This document shows, in pieces, positions 40,012-48,841 of a stretch of 54,095 nt of DNA (the stretch's first letter is position 1; each line of letters opens with the position of its first letter). Location of the stretch: contig NZ_GL622241.1 of assembly GCF_000185365.1 (NCBI RefSeq), positions 1,335,854 to 1,389,948 on the forward strand, in the 5' to 3' direction. This stretch comes from Enterococcus italicus DSM 15952 (GTDB lineage: Bacteria; Bacillota; Bacilli; Lactobacillales; Enterococcaceae). A program made the position numbers and the translations under genes. Below the pieces are notes generated by a model that saw only the letters and a list, made by a program, of their open reading frames with translations, ran no database searches and was not told where the DNA came from.

Positions 40012-40045
40012 AAAAATAAAAAAAGCTTTCAAAAGAAAGCTTTTC
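40012..40045 (-). terminator. Terminator of the Lrp gene
   Basis: AAAAGCTTTC / GAAAGCTTTT with a 4-nt loop, followed on the minus strand by a T-rich run. It separates the lrp gene from opuCA. Confidence 0.85.
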
Positions 40046-40056
40046 CCTATATTTTA

Positions 40057-40530
40057 TCAATCTTTGTGATTCTTTTTATTTAAAGAGACATTCTCTTCAG
40101 AAAGATGTAGTCCTCTAGGTCCAATATGGGTAGAGAAGACAATGTTTGTTTTTGTATCACCAAATTTTTGAAGTTGATTTATGAATTCATCCAATTCAAC
40201 CGTATTCGGAAAAAATACTTTTAACATCATCGAATATTCACCAGTTACACAGTCACACTCCGTAACATTCGGCACATTTTCAATGAATGTATAAAAATTT
40301 TGTTTATCTTTGGCATTAACAGCGCAATGGATATACGCTTTTATTGAAAAACCTATTTTTTGATAATTTAATACGGCTTGGTAAGAATTAATAAATCCAC
40401 GATTTTCCAAATTTTGTAACCGAACAGAAACAGAAGGTGAGGAGATAAAACATTCCTCTGCCATTTGTTTGACGGTTTCTCGTGCATTTTTTTGAAGAAT
40501 ATTTAATATATTTTGATCAATTGCATCCAT
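40057..40530 (-). CDS. Lrp/AsnC family transcriptional regulator
   Basis: A 157-residue feast/famine regulator. The N-terminal AsnC helix-turn-helix (residues 3-60) shows ILNILQKNARETVKQMAEE and the recognition helix SSPSVSVRLQNLENRGFI. A RAM ligand-binding domain follows (65-145; VTGEYSMMLKVFF). Such proteins usually sense an amino acid and control its transport and metabolism. It lies 80 bp behind the MFS gene of the amino-acid/hydroxyacid operon but has its own promoter with a palindrome. It is the natural candidate regulator of that operon. Confidence 0.92.
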   Translation of the reverse strand: MDAIDQNILNILQKNARETVKQMAEECFISSPSVSVRLQNLENRGFINSYQAVLNYQKIGFSIKAYIHCAVNAKDKQNFYTFIENVPNVTECDCVTGEYSMMLKVFFPNTVELDEFINQLQKFGDTKTNIVFSTHIGPRGLHLSEENVSLNKKNHKD

Positions 40531-40552
40531 TCATGACACCTCACTTTTTTTT

Positions 40553-40594
40553 ATTTTAGCGAGTAATTCACCAAGATGCAAGTGATTTTTGCAT
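40553..40594 (-). promoter_or_regulatory. lrp promoter with palindromic operator
   Basis: On the minus strand TTGCAT (40581-40576), 17-bp spacer, TAAAAT (40558-40553). ATGCAA (40576-40581) and TTGCAT (40589-40594) form a perfect 6-bp inverted repeat with a 7-bp centre that covers the -35 box, as expected for Lrp-type autoregulation. Confidence 0.7.
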
Positions 40595-40610
40595 TTTATG
40601 TTATATTTTC

Positions 40611-41786
40611 TTACATGTGGAGTGTTTTTCTGAAAAAAATCACGAAAAACAAACTGATTCCTGCAAAAAAAGCACAACTTAGATACATGATTGTAAAGTT
40701 TGTTAACGAAGCAACGACACCCCATAGTAATACGCCTCCGCCATATGCGACGTCCAATGAAGCTGAAAAAATAGCAGTCGCTTTCCACCTTTCTTGTGGC
40801 AAAGTATTTTCTAAGACGATGGTATTCATCATCGGAAGTAAGCATGCATAGCCAATACCATACAACACAGCAGCAACTATCAATCCCCAAAAAGAGGTCG
40901 TCCATGCAATTGTCAGAAAGGAAATACCAATACTAACAATGCTTCCAACAACCAAAACCATCGATTGAATGCGAATGAAGATACTCGGTAAAATGAAACG
41001 AATGCCAACCATTACCAAGGACATAATGGTAAAATAATAGCCTGCGCCACTGATATGCTTTTCATTTGCAAATTGTGCGATAAAGGAAACTACACCAGAA
41101 TTGGCAAAACAAATAAAAAATAAAATGGCGCTCGGAATAAGGATCGTTTTGCGTTTACTTAGCGCTTCCCCCTCTTGTTTTAAGCTGCTCTTTTGCAGCG
41201 TACTATGAGCTTCATAGCCATCACGAATCAGGAAACTGAGTAAAAAGGCAATCAATACAAACACAAATGCACATTGAAACAAACGTTCGAAGCCAAACTT
41301 ACTTGCAATGGTAAGTCCAATTAAAGGACCAATTGCGCTAGGCAATGCTTGAGCAATGCTAAAATACCCTAAACCGGCTGCTAATTGATCTTTAGGAATG
41401 CAATCGGCTGCAATCGTACTTGTCGCCGTACTTTGAATACTATTTGCTACTCCTTGGACCATACGTAAAACCAATAAAATGAGGATGGTTTTATAAAGTG
41501 TTAAAAAACCAAAATCAAGCAATAATAATACAATCCCTAAGATTAAGAGGCGTTTACGTCCATATTTATCAAGCCAGATGCCTACAGGAAAACGAGTCAC
41601 TAACGCAGCTAGTCCTAAGATACCGACTATAAAGCCAGACATAGCTTTGGAGCCACCCAATTGACTGACGTAAATTGGCAGTGACCCCATTTGCATAGTG
41701 ACTGCTGTCGTAGCAAACGTACTGACGATCATTGTTACTATAAAATTTTTTGACCAAATTTTTTCGGATTGTTGGACTTCTTCCAT
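40611..41786 (-). CDS. MFS transporter
   Basis: A 391-residue major facilitator with about 12 helices in two halves. The MFS loop 2-3 motif appears as GIWLDKYGRKRLL and the central loop is charged (residues 190-210). It resembles the efflux-type MFS_1 group rather than sugar symporters, but substrate cannot be read. It starts 9 bp behind the second ABC ATPase and so belongs to the 47.9-40.6 kb operon. Export of the product of the dehydrogenase is a reasonable guess. Confidence 0.88.
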   Translation of the reverse strand: MEEVQQSEKIWSKNFIVTMIVSTFATTAVTMQMGSLPIYVSQLGGSKAMSGFIVGILGLAALVTRFPVGIWLDKYGRKRLLILGIVLLLLDFGFLTLYKTILILLVLRMVQGVANSIQSTATSTIAADCIPKDQLAAGLGYFSIAQALPSAIGPLIGLTIASKFGFERLFQCAFVFVLIAFLLSFLIRDGYEAHSTLQKSSLKQEGEALSKRKTILIPSAILFFICFANSGVVSFIAQFANEKHISGAGYYFTIMSLVMVGIRFILPSIFIRIQSMVLVVGSIVSIGISFLTIAWTTSFWGLIVAAVLYGIGYACLLPMMNTIVLENTLPQERWKATAIFSASLDVAYGGGVLLWGVVASLTNFTIMYLSCAFFAGISLFFVIFFRKTLHM

Positions 41787-41795
41787 ACGCCCTCC

Positions 41796-42554
41796 TTAGG
41801 CAGACATGACTTCTTTAAAGCGCACTTGAGATAGGAATTGCTTCGTGCGATCTTCTTTCGGATGATTAAAAACGTCATCCGGTGATCCTTGCTCAATAAT
41901 GTATCCATCTGCCATAAAAATAACTTTGTCTGCAACCTCTTGCGCAAATTGCATCTCATGAGTGACGACAATCATTGTTTGCCCACTATCAGCCAGACTG
42001 CGCATGACACTCAAAACCTCACCGACTAATTCAGGATCGAGAGCCGAGGTCGGTTCATCAAATAGTAAAATTTCTGGTGTTAGCGCCATCGCCCGTGCGA
42101 TCCCTACCCGCTGCTGCTGTCCACCAGATAATTGGATTGGATACATATCCTTTTTATCCTCTAGTCCGACTTGTCGTAAAGCATCCAGTGCGATTTGTTC
42201 CGCTTCTTTCTTTTTCACTTTGCGTGGTGTCACTAACCCTTCCATGACATTTTTCAAAATAGTCATATGACTGAATAGTTCGTATGATTGAAACACCATT
42301 GCCGTCTTCAAAGCAATTTCACGCGCTTGTTTTGCGCCAATTGATGCTAAATTGTACATCGTATCGGCAAGTTGATAATTCCCCTCATTGGGTTCTTCAA
42401 GTAGATTTAAACAGCGTAAGAAAGTTGTTTTCCCTGAACCACTGGGACCGATAATACAGACCACTTCACCACGATGGATGGTCAAGTCAATCCCTTTTAA
42501 GATTTCATTTTTGCCAAATTGCTTCTTTAAACCAAAAACTTGTGCTTCAATCAT
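41796..42554 (-). CDS. Polar amino-acid ABC transporter ATPase (second copy)
   Basis: A 252-residue GlnQ-type ATPase. Walker A is GPSGSGKT, followed by LSGGQQQR, Walker [16 protein letters not shown] and the H-loop VVTHEM. It is a paralogue of the ATPase at 44791-45543, with many differences, for example the [15 protein letters not shown] region. No permease lies beside it. It may serve the same permeases or another importer. It lies 11 bp behind the dehydrogenase gene in the same operon. Confidence 0.93.
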   Translation of the reverse strand: MIEAQVFGLKKQFGKNEILKGIDLTIHRGEVVCIIGPSGSGKTTFLRCLNLLEEPNEGNYQLADTMYNLASIGAKQAREIALKTAMVFQSYELFSHMTILKNVMEGLVTPRKVKKKEAEQIALDALRQVGLEDKKDMYPIQLSGGQQQRVGIARAMALTPEILLFDEPTSALDPELVGEVLSVMRSLADSGQTMIVVTHEMQFAQEVADKVIFMADGYIIEQGSPDDVFNHPKEDRTKQFLSQVRFKEVMSA

Positions 42555-42565
42555 AAGACCACTCC

Positions 42566-43540
42566 TTATAATGATATTGTGTTCATTGATGCCCCAGATT
42601 CTAAAATATCGCGTGCATTGTTCAATGCAGTCTCGGCAATTTCTTTGACTGCAAGTTGTGTGTAATAGGCAATATGCGGCGTGATAAAGACATTCGGATA
42701 AGCCATCAAATCTTGATAAAATGGATTTTGCTCTTGTCCTACTTGAAAGTACTTCTCTTCATCTTCCAGTGTATCTAACATACAACCACCCTCACTGTGT
42801 TCTAACCAACGAATCAGTGCTTTCGTGTCAATAATTTTTCCTCTAGCCGTGTTGAGGATTTTAGCAGTCGGTTTCATTTTAGCAAAGAGTTCATCGTCAA
42901 AAAGATGCACCGATTCCTTTGTCAAAGGTATATGTATGGATAAGATATCAGCCTGACTAACCACATCTTCTAACGAAAGATAGCTGACCAGCGAGGCAAG
43001 CCCCTTGTCTTGTGTGCGACTATAGGCCAGGACAGTTCCACCCATAGCGACGATTGTCTGAGCGACTACTTTGCCAATTCGACCCGTGCCGATAATGCCG
43101 ACCTTAATATCTTGAATCTCATCGCCAATCGCTGTTTTTCTGACTAACTGATCATCTGTGTGCATACGCATTGGAATATTGCGAGCGAGCATTAGGATTG
43201 CCATTACGGCAAAGTGTCCGACCGACGTAGGACTGTATGCGGGGACATTGGTTACTTGAAGGTGATATTTTTTCGCCCACTCAAGATTAACACCATCGAT
43301 ACCTGTCGATTTAATCGACAACTGCTTCATACCATAATTACTCAACATCCGATAAAAAGTCTCATTTTCGCGCATATCAACACTGGGATAAAGACAGATA
43401 CCGTCATGACCTTTTGCATATTCGATGGTTTCTTTACTGATTTGTTCTTTTCTTATTGTGACAGGAATTTTATGAAGGAAGGACCATCGTTGAATGAATG
43501 GTTCCTCCTCTTCACTTACTCCATAATAAATTAATTTCAT
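42566..43540 (-). CDS. D-2-hydroxyacid dehydrogenase, VanH/D-LDH-like
   Basis: A 324-residue enzyme. The dinucleotide motif is GTGRIG (151-156). Catalytic residues are R233 (NTARGKIID), E259 (LDTLEDEE) and H289 (TPHIAYYT). The LDxLExEE and PHxAYYT pattern and [10 protein letters not shown] match the D-lactate dehydrogenase/VanH branch. After the second beta strand the sequence is LAYSRTQ rather than an acidic residue, which favours NADPH. The expected reaction is 2-oxo acid to D-2-hydroxy acid. It lies directly behind an aminotransferase (12 bp), which would supply the oxo acid. No vanA or vanX-like gene is present, so resistance is unlikely. Confidence 0.88.
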   Translation of the reverse strand: MKLIYYGVSEEEEPFIQRWSFLHKIPVTIRKEQISKETIEYAKGHDGICLYPSVDMRENETFYRMLSNYGMKQLSIKSTGIDGVNLEWAKKYHLQVTNVPAYSPTSVGHFAVMAILMLARNIPMRMHTDDQLVRKTAIGDEIQDIKVGIIGTGRIGKVVAQTIVAMGGTVLAYSRTQDKGLASLVSYLSLEDVVSQADILSIHIPLTKESVHLFDDELFAKMKPTAKILNTARGKIIDTKALIRWLEHSEGGCMLDTLEDEEKYFQVGQEQNPFYQDLMAYPNVFITPHIAYYTQLAVKEIAETALNNARDILESGASMNTISL

Positions 43541-43552
43541 ACACGACTCTCC

Positions 43553-44779
43553 TCAGATAGCTTTTGATACTTGTTCAACACGAGCAAAGCTGATGGCATC
43601 TTGCATCTGCTGAATGCCAAGTCTAATATCTTCAATCGTTGGTTTTGTAAAATTCAGACGGAAGAATTTTTCATATCCTTTACCGGCAACACTCATAATG
43701 TTACCAGGAATCACGATAACTTTGTGATCAAACAAGTAATCTAAGAAGGCTTCTTCGTCGACATCTTCTGCTAACTCACAACAGATAAAGTAGCCACCAG
43801 TCGGTTCAATGTAGTGTATAGCATCTTGGGGAAGCTTTGCTAATTCTTCTAACATGACCGTGAGTTTTTCACGATACAACTCTTTCAAATAAGAGACATG
43901 TTGTTCAAAATCATAATTTTTCATGAACTCTGTGAGCAATACTTGCCAATAAAAATTGGTGTGAGAATCAGAAACTTGTTTGGCTAATACTAATTTTTCA
44001 AAGATTGCTGGTGGCGCCATGACAAATCCCAGCCGTGTACTTGGTGCGAGAATTTTTGAGAAAGAGCCAGCATAGATAATCAAATCATCTGTATCAAACG
44101 ACTTCATCTTAGGGATGGCATCGCCAAAGTAAAGCAAATCACCGTACGGATCATCCTCAAAAATGAGTAGACCATATTTTTTCGCTATTGCATAAATTTC
44201 CTGCCGTTTTTCCAGTGGAATCGATGTGCCTAATGGATTTTGAAAGGTAGGAATCAAATAGAGTAACTTAATGCGATGCTCTGTATCTTTTGCCAACAGT
44301 TCTTCTAAGACTTTCGTGTCGATGCACTCCTCATCAACATTCATCGGCACGGGAACAGCTTTTGCACCGTATCCTTTAATCGCATTGACTGCTCCGGAGA
44401 ACGTTTGCTCCTCACAAAGGACGACATCCCCTTCATTACATAGAACTTTAATGACTAAATCCATTGCTTGTGTCGAACCCGAGACAATCATTAAGTCATC
44501 GTCACTCGCAATCGCAGACTGTTTGGCAATCCGTTGTTTGACTAATTCTCTTAATTCAGGTAAGCCTTCACTAGCACCATATTGGAGAAACGACTCTGGA
44601 TCAAATTCGGTATACATTCTTTCCGAAATGGTCTTTAATGTCTCCATCGGAAAGGCATCAATTGATGGGTAACCATAGGCAAAAGAAATCACATCTTTTG
44701 CTTCCATATTTCTTTTCGCATTTTCTCGTAAGGGTGACCCTTGTAATTGGTTAATTCGATTCGCAAATTGATAGTGCAT
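43553..44779 (-). CDS. PLP-dependent aminotransferase (class I/II, LysN/aromatic type)
   Basis: A 408-residue fold type I aminotransferase. The PLP Lys is K242 in AGSFSKILAPSTRLG; N181 (FQNPLG), D210 and Y212 (EDDPYG) and the C-terminal Arg (FFRLNF) are present. The N-terminal ISFAYGYPSIDAFP is typical of the 2-aminoadipate/aromatic aminotransferase group found also in MocR proteins, but no DNA-binding domain is attached. Substrate unknown. Its place between an amino-acid importer and a 2-hydroxyacid dehydrogenase suggests it turns the imported amino acid into a 2-oxo acid. Confidence 0.92.
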   Translation of the reverse strand: MHYQFANRINQLQGSPLRENAKRNMEAKDVISFAYGYPSIDAFPMETLKTISERMYTEFDPESFLQYGASEGLPELRELVKQRIAKQSAIASDDDLMIVSGSTQAMDLVIKVLCNEGDVVLCEEQTFSGAVNAIKGYGAKAVPVPMNVDEECIDTKVLEELLAKDTEHRIKLLYLIPTFQNPLGTSIPLEKRQEIYAIAKKYGLLIFEDDPYGDLLYFGDAIPKMKSFDTDDLIIYAGSFSKILAPSTRLGFVMAPPAIFEKLVLAKQVSDSHTNFYWQVLLTEFMKNYDFEQHVSYLKELYREKLTVMLEELAKLPQDAIHYIEPTGGYFICCELAEDVDEEAFLDYLFDHKVIVIPGNIMSVAGKGYEKFFRLNFTKPTIEDIRLGIQQMQDAISFARVEQVSKAI

Positions 44780-44790
44780 CTAGTTTCCTC

Positions 44791-45543
44791 CTATACAGCA
44801 AATTGATTCGTAAAACGTGAAAGAAAGGCTTTTGTCCGTTCTTCTTTTGTGTGTTCAAATACTTCTTGCGGTGATCCTTGTTCGACGACGTAGCCATTTT
44901 CCATAAATACTACTTTATCAGCTACCTCATAAGCAAATTTCATTTCATGTGTGACTAAGACCATCGTCGCACCAGTCTCAGCAATCTCACGAAGCAAGGT
45001 TAATACTTGGCCAACAAGCTCAGGGTCAAGTGCAGAGGTCGGTTCATCAAATAAAATGACTTTTGGATTGAGCGCTAATGCACGCGCAATGCCAATCCGC
45101 TGTTGCTGCCCACCTGAAAGTTGACTAGGATAAAAGTTGCCCCGCTCCGATAGACCGACCTGCTCCAATAAATGCGTTGCCAACTGATAGGCTTCTTCTT
45201 TTGATTTTTTTTGGGCCATCATGACCGGCATTGCAATGTTTTCAATCGCCGTCTTATTTTGAAACAGCTCATAATTTTGAAAAACCATTGCCGTTTTTCG
45301 CTGATGAGCTAAAATCTCTTTTTCTTTGGCCTTACCGACTTCGATTAATTGATTATCCAAGGTCATTTGTCCTTGATCCGCTCGCTCCAAAAAATTTAAG
45401 CAGCGAAGAAACGTCGTCTTTCCTGACCCACTCGGACCTAACAAGACGACCACCTCGCCTTGATGGACATCCAAATTGATTCCTTTCAGTACTTCTTTTT
45501 TGCCAAACTTTTTATGTAAATTTCTTACTTCTAACATGGTCAT
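44791..45543 (-). CDS. Polar amino-acid ABC transporter ATPase
   Basis: A 250-residue GlnQ-type ATPase. Walker A is GPSGSGKT, followed by [22 protein letters not shown] and LVTHEM. The ATG at 45543 is 8 nt behind GGAGG and overlaps the upstream permease stop as ATGA. It therefore belongs with that permease and the binding lipoprotein. Confidence 0.95.
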   Translation of the reverse strand: MTMLEVRNLHKKFGKKEVLKGINLDVHQGEVVVLLGPSGSGKTTFLRCLNFLERADQGQMTLDNQLIEVGKAKEKEILAHQRKTAMVFQNYELFQNKTAIENIAMPVMMAQKKSKEEAYQLATHLLEQVGLSERGNFYPSQLSGGQQQRIGIARALALNPKVILFDEPTSALDPELVGQVLTLLREIAETGATMVLVTHEMKFAYEVADKVVFMENGYVVEQGSPQEVFEHTKEERTKAFLSRFTNQFAV

Positions 45544-46250
45544 AAAGAAGCCCTCCTTAATTTCCGATTCATGCGTTGCTCGAATAGCTGCGCACATTTT
45601 TCGATAATAATACTAATCACCCAATAAATAATCGCAACCGCCACATAAGCTTCTAAAAATCGGTAGTTTTGCTGAGCTGAGATCTTCGCCGCAGCAAAGA
45701 CATCCACGACACTGACCATTGATGCTAGTGCAGATGCTTTGATTAACGTAATCAGTAAATTACTAAACATCGGTACGGACACTGGAAAAGCTTGTGGCAA
45801 TAACACTCGTCTAATTGTCTGGAAACTGGTCATTCCTAAAGATTTTGCAGCATCGAATTGTCCTTTTTTTATCGAAGAAAATGCTCCACGAAAAATTTCA
45901 CTACTATTAATGATGGATAAAATACTTAAAGCAAAAATCGCAATCCAAATCATATTAAAATCTTTAAAACGAACCGACCAGTGCATCGCTTCTGCTAGAT
46001 CATCAAATTTCTTTGAAGCAATCAAATAGCTTGCCAAAATAATTAACACAATCGGTATCCCTTTAAGTAAGGTGATAAATACTTGGAAAAAAGGCGCAAT
46101 CACTTTGATTTTGTATTGTCTTGCTAGAGCAATCAATAGGCCAAAGAAGATACCTATGACTAAAGAGGAACCCGCCATGAAAAGCGTGGTTCCTATATAG
46201 TGACTAGCAATCTTTAAAGAATTTATCATTGTCGAAAAATCAAAACTCAT
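45540..46250 (-). CDS. Amino-acid ABC transporter permease
   Basis: A 236-residue HisM/GlnP-type permease with about five helices. The EAA loop is visible as AAKSLGMTSFQTIRRVLLPQA. It forms a heterodimer in the usual model with the permease at 47114-47872. It lies 15 bp behind the binding-protein gene and overlaps the ATPase start. Confidence 0.93.
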   Translation of the reverse strand: MSFDFSTMINSLKIASHYIGTTLFMAGSSLVIGIFFGLLIALARQYKIKVIAPFFQVFITLLKGIPIVLIILASYLIASKKFDDLAEAMHWSVRFKDFNMIWIAIFALSILSIINSSEIFRGAFSSIKKGQFDAAKSLGMTSFQTIRRVLLPQAFPVSVPMFSNLLITLIKASALASMVSVVDVFAAAKISAQQNYRFLEAYVAVAIIYWVISIIIEKCAQLFEQRMNRKLRRASL

Positions 46251-46265
46251 AGTTGCTCACCCCTC

Positions 46266-47087
46266 TTAATCTTTTGGAACATAATCTCCATCTAAATATT
46301 TTTCAGATAGCTTCTTAATCGTGCCATCTTCTTTTAGTTCTTTCAATGCAGTATTGACCGCATCAATCAACTTTGTATCAGTCTTTTTATTAAATAACAA
46401 GTAAGCATCCGAGTTATGAACAGGTTCATCACCAATCTTTAGATCAACATCAAAGGTTTTATTGTAGTTATCAATTTGATATTTTGGTGCCAGGGTCGCA
46501 TCCACCGCTCCAGACGTTAAGGCTTGAACGATTTGTTCGTTACTGTATTCACCATAAACTAAAGTAAAGGCATCAGGATTATCCTTTAAGTAATTTTCCG
46601 CCATCGCTGCTTGGTTCGTCGATGTCGTCACATAGACTTTCTTTCCTTTCAAATCATCAAAAGTGTTGTACGTTTCACCTTTATCTGGATCGTACGCGAT
46701 ATATGTATCCCAAACCACATAGCCGACATCACCATAAACAAATTTTTCTTTCCGTTCATCATTCACTTCATATTCATAAGCAGCCATTTGTGCTTTATTA
46801 CTTTCAAGATTGGATAACGTCGTAGGGAAATCAGATCCTTCAAACGTAAAACTATAATCTTTCAATTTTTCGTCAATTGCTTTTACTACTGCGACATCAT
46901 ACCCATCATAGTCTCCATTTTCATCTAAATAAGCGTAAGGTAAGGCATCATTCCCTGTCGCAACGGTAACCTTTGTGACACTACTATCATCAGATGAACT
47001 TGATGCCGAACTACTGCTCCCACAAGCAGCTAATAACAGTGATAAAGCCATGACACTTAAACCTGAAACAAGAGTTGATTTTTTCAT
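46266..47087 (-). CDS. Amino-acid ABC transporter substrate-binding lipoprotein
   Basis: A 273-residue lipoprotein. The signal ends in LAAC (C22), followed by a Ser-rich linker. The type 2 periplasmic-binding fold shows ALPYAYLDENGDYDGYDV, the pattern of SBP_bac_3 amino-acid receptors. The usual Arg that holds the amino-acid carboxylate is not obvious at the ERKEKF region, so the ligand type is uncertain. Cystine, polar or aromatic amino acids are possible. Second gene of the operon. Confidence 0.93.
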   Translation of the reverse strand: MKKSTLVSGLSVMALSLLLAACGSSSSASSSSDDSSVTKVTVATGNDALPYAYLDENGDYDGYDVAVVKAIDEKLKDYSFTFEGSDFPTTLSNLESNKAQMAAYEYEVNDERKEKFVYGDVGYVVWDTYIAYDPDKGETYNTFDDLKGKKVYVTTSTNQAAMAENYLKDNPDAFTLVYGEYSNEQIVQALTSGAVDATLAPKYQIDNYNKTFDVDLKIGDEPVHNSDAYLLFNKKTDTKLIDAVNTALKELKEDGTIKKLSEKYLDGDYVPKD

Positions 47088-47113
47088 ACATTTTCCCCCT
47101 AAGAGCTATTTTT

Positions 47114-47872
47114 TTATAATGAAGTTGTTTTAACCTTCTCTTTTTTTTGAAAAAAATGGAGCGATGGGAACGACACTTTTTTTCTAGATGCTTGTTCGAA
47201 TTTCATTTGCTCCTCTAACCATACAAATGCTCTTTCAAGCACAAAACTTAATACAATAAAGATGACCGCAGCCCCTACATAACCTTCTAATGTATGGAAA
47301 GTAACAGCACCGATTGCTTTAGCTTTCCCTACTACGTCGATGACCCCGATTGTAAACGCTAATGAAGTATCTTGTAATAGTGCTACCGTTGTCGTTCCAA
47401 ATGAAGGCAAAGCCACTCGCACCATTTGTGGTAAAATTACTTTGCGATAGGACTGGACTCGTGTAAGTCCACAAGCAATAGCGGCTTCTTTTTGTGTCGC
47501 AGGAACACTTAATATTGCGGCTCGAATCGTTTCAGATTGAAAAGCTGCCGTATTTAATCCATACGTAATATAAATGAAAAAGATTTTGTTCCAAGATGAT
47601 ACGTCAATATTTACCGCTTCTAACAAAGTCGGGACGCCATAATACACTACATAAAGTTGTACTAAAATCGGTGTCCCTCGTATAAACGAAACAAAAATGG
47701 CACTGAGTTGAGTCAATATCGGGATCTTTTCTACTCGTATGAAAGCAATGATACTACCTAAAACGAGTCCTACTAATGTTGCAATGACTACGATCATTAA
47801 CGTAACAGGCAATGCACTTAGTATTTTGGGAAAGTATTGATACACTAATTCCCAATTGAAAAAACTTTTCAT
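47114..47872 (-). CDS. Amino-acid ABC transporter permease
   Basis: A 252-residue HisM-type permease and the first gene of the operon. The ATG at 47872 is 7 nt behind GGAGG; the ATG two codons upstream is too close and the one at 47935 has no ribosome site. The EAA loop is AAIACGLTRVQSYRKVILPQM. About five helices, then a basic tail rich in Lys. Confidence 0.92.
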   Translation of the reverse strand: MKSFFNWELVYQYFPKILSALPVTLMIVVIATLVGLVLGSIIAFIRVEKIPILTQLSAIFVSFIRGTPILVQLYVVYYGVPTLLEAVNIDVSSWNKIFFIYITYGLNTAAFQSETIRAAILSVPATQKEAAIACGLTRVQSYRKVILPQMVRVALPSFGTTTVALLQDTSLAFTIGVIDVVGKAKAIGAVTFHTLEGYVGAAVIFIVLSFVLERAFVWLEEQMKFEQASRKKVSFPSLHFFQKKEKVKTTSL

Positions 47873-47888
47873 GGCCATTCCTCCACAT

Positions 47889-47915
47889 TGCAAAAATCTG
47901 AATTTTCTGATTTTT
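47889..47915 (-). promoter_or_regulatory. Palindrome in the operon leader
   Basis: AAAAATC (47892-47898) and GATTTTT (47909-47915) flank TGAATTTTCT, just upstream of the ribosome site of the first permease gene. The 10-mer TGCAAAAATC (47889-47898) also occurs, in the opposite sense, within the lrp operator (40584-40593). Candidate Lrp site or leader hairpin. Confidence 0.4.
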
Positions 47916-48042
47916 AAAAGCATAACTTGTTTCACTAACTTTTCCTATATTTCCCTTGTCTATAATCGAAATATTTTATAAATTGTGAAGTTCACCTTAT
48001 CTTCATCAAAATAAATCGATTTCATCTATAAATTATTAAGCA

Positions 48043-48100
48043 CAAAAAAACCATAAAATCCGTAAGTTTCTTTGTAAACTTTTGGATTTTATGGTTTTTT
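48043..48100. repeat. Palindromic repeat, copy 5 (terminator-like)
   Basis: AAAAAACCATAAAATCCGTAAGTTT pairs with AAACTTTTGGATTTTATGGTTTTTT; longest core shared arms CCATAAAATCC / GGATTTTATGG. It lies behind the DUF554 gene on the minus strand, upstream of the amino-acid operon. Confidence 0.85.
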
Positions 48101-48152
48101 GTATTAGTAATTCGTTCTTTTACACAGATTATTCGGATTTAGCATCAAAAAA

Positions 48153-48839
48153 TTATAGACCGAGTGTAATCGACAAGAAGACAGTAATAATCATGGCAAC
48201 AAATAATCCCGGCAAGAGATTCAGTGTTGGAAGCTCTTTGATTTTTAAAATTGCCAATCCTGAAGCAAAGATCAATATCCCTCCGATAATCATCGGCTCT
48301 ACAAAAAGTGTCGGATCTAACGATTGCTGAAAAAGAAAAGCCACTAAGTAAATGCTTCCTTGCCAAATAAATAACACCAGCGCAGCCCACATGATACCAA
48401 AACCAAATGTTGCTGCTAATACAATCGAAGTAATTCCATCCAATACCCCATTTGTAATCAAAAAAGTGTAATCATGATTGATTGCTGCTTGAATCGGCCC
48501 TAGTATCGACAGACTGCCAATACAAAATAGTAACACAGCCGTTGTCAGGCCACTTGCTAAACTACCATTTGTACCTTGGTCAATTTTTGAATTCATCCTT
48601 TGTTGTATCTGCAAGCTTTCACCGATGACAGCACCGATTGCCAGACTTAGGATAAACACTATTGGGTACTGGCTTTTTTCTAGATTTACGACTGTTGTAT
48701 GGAGACCGATAGCAATCGCTACTAATCCCATTGCCTGTAATAAAATCTTTTGGAAACGCACCGGAAATCGTTCCCTTAAAAATCCTCCGATGAGGGACCC
48801 TATGATAATGGTACTCACATTAAATAATGTTCCCCACAT
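48153..48839 (-). CDS. DUF554 family membrane protein (YdfK/YqgA type)
   Basis: A 228-residue integral membrane protein with about six helices. The N-terminal GTLFNVSTIIIGSLIGG and GAVIGESLQI are typical of DUF554, whose role is unknown. It starts 2 bp behind the DAHP synthase stop, so it is co-transcribed and falls under the same T-box. A link to aromatic amino-acid or shikimate transport is possible but unproven. Confidence 0.88.
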   Translation of the reverse strand: MWGTLFNVSTIIIGSLIGGFLRERFPVRFQKILLQAMGLVAIAIGLHTTVVNLEKSQYPIVFILSLAIGAVIGESLQIQQRMNSKIDQGTNGSLASGLTTAVLLFCIGSLSILGPIQAAINHDYTFLITNGVLDGITSIVLAATFGFGIMWAALVLFIWQGSIYLVAFLFQQSLDPTLFVEPMIIGGILIFASGLAILKIKELPTLNLLPGLFVAMIITVFLSITLGL

Positions 48840-48841
48840 AG

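Noticed and set aside
40531-40905. Open frame of 124 codons on the minus strand
   Set aside because: It lies mostly inside the MFS gene in another frame, is Cys-rich and has no ribosome site. Shadow frame.
42566-43540. Part of a vancomycin-resistance (van) cluster
   Set aside because: The dehydrogenase looks VanH-like, but no D-Ala-D-Lac ligase, VanX or VanRS gene is present and the operon is about amino-acid transport.
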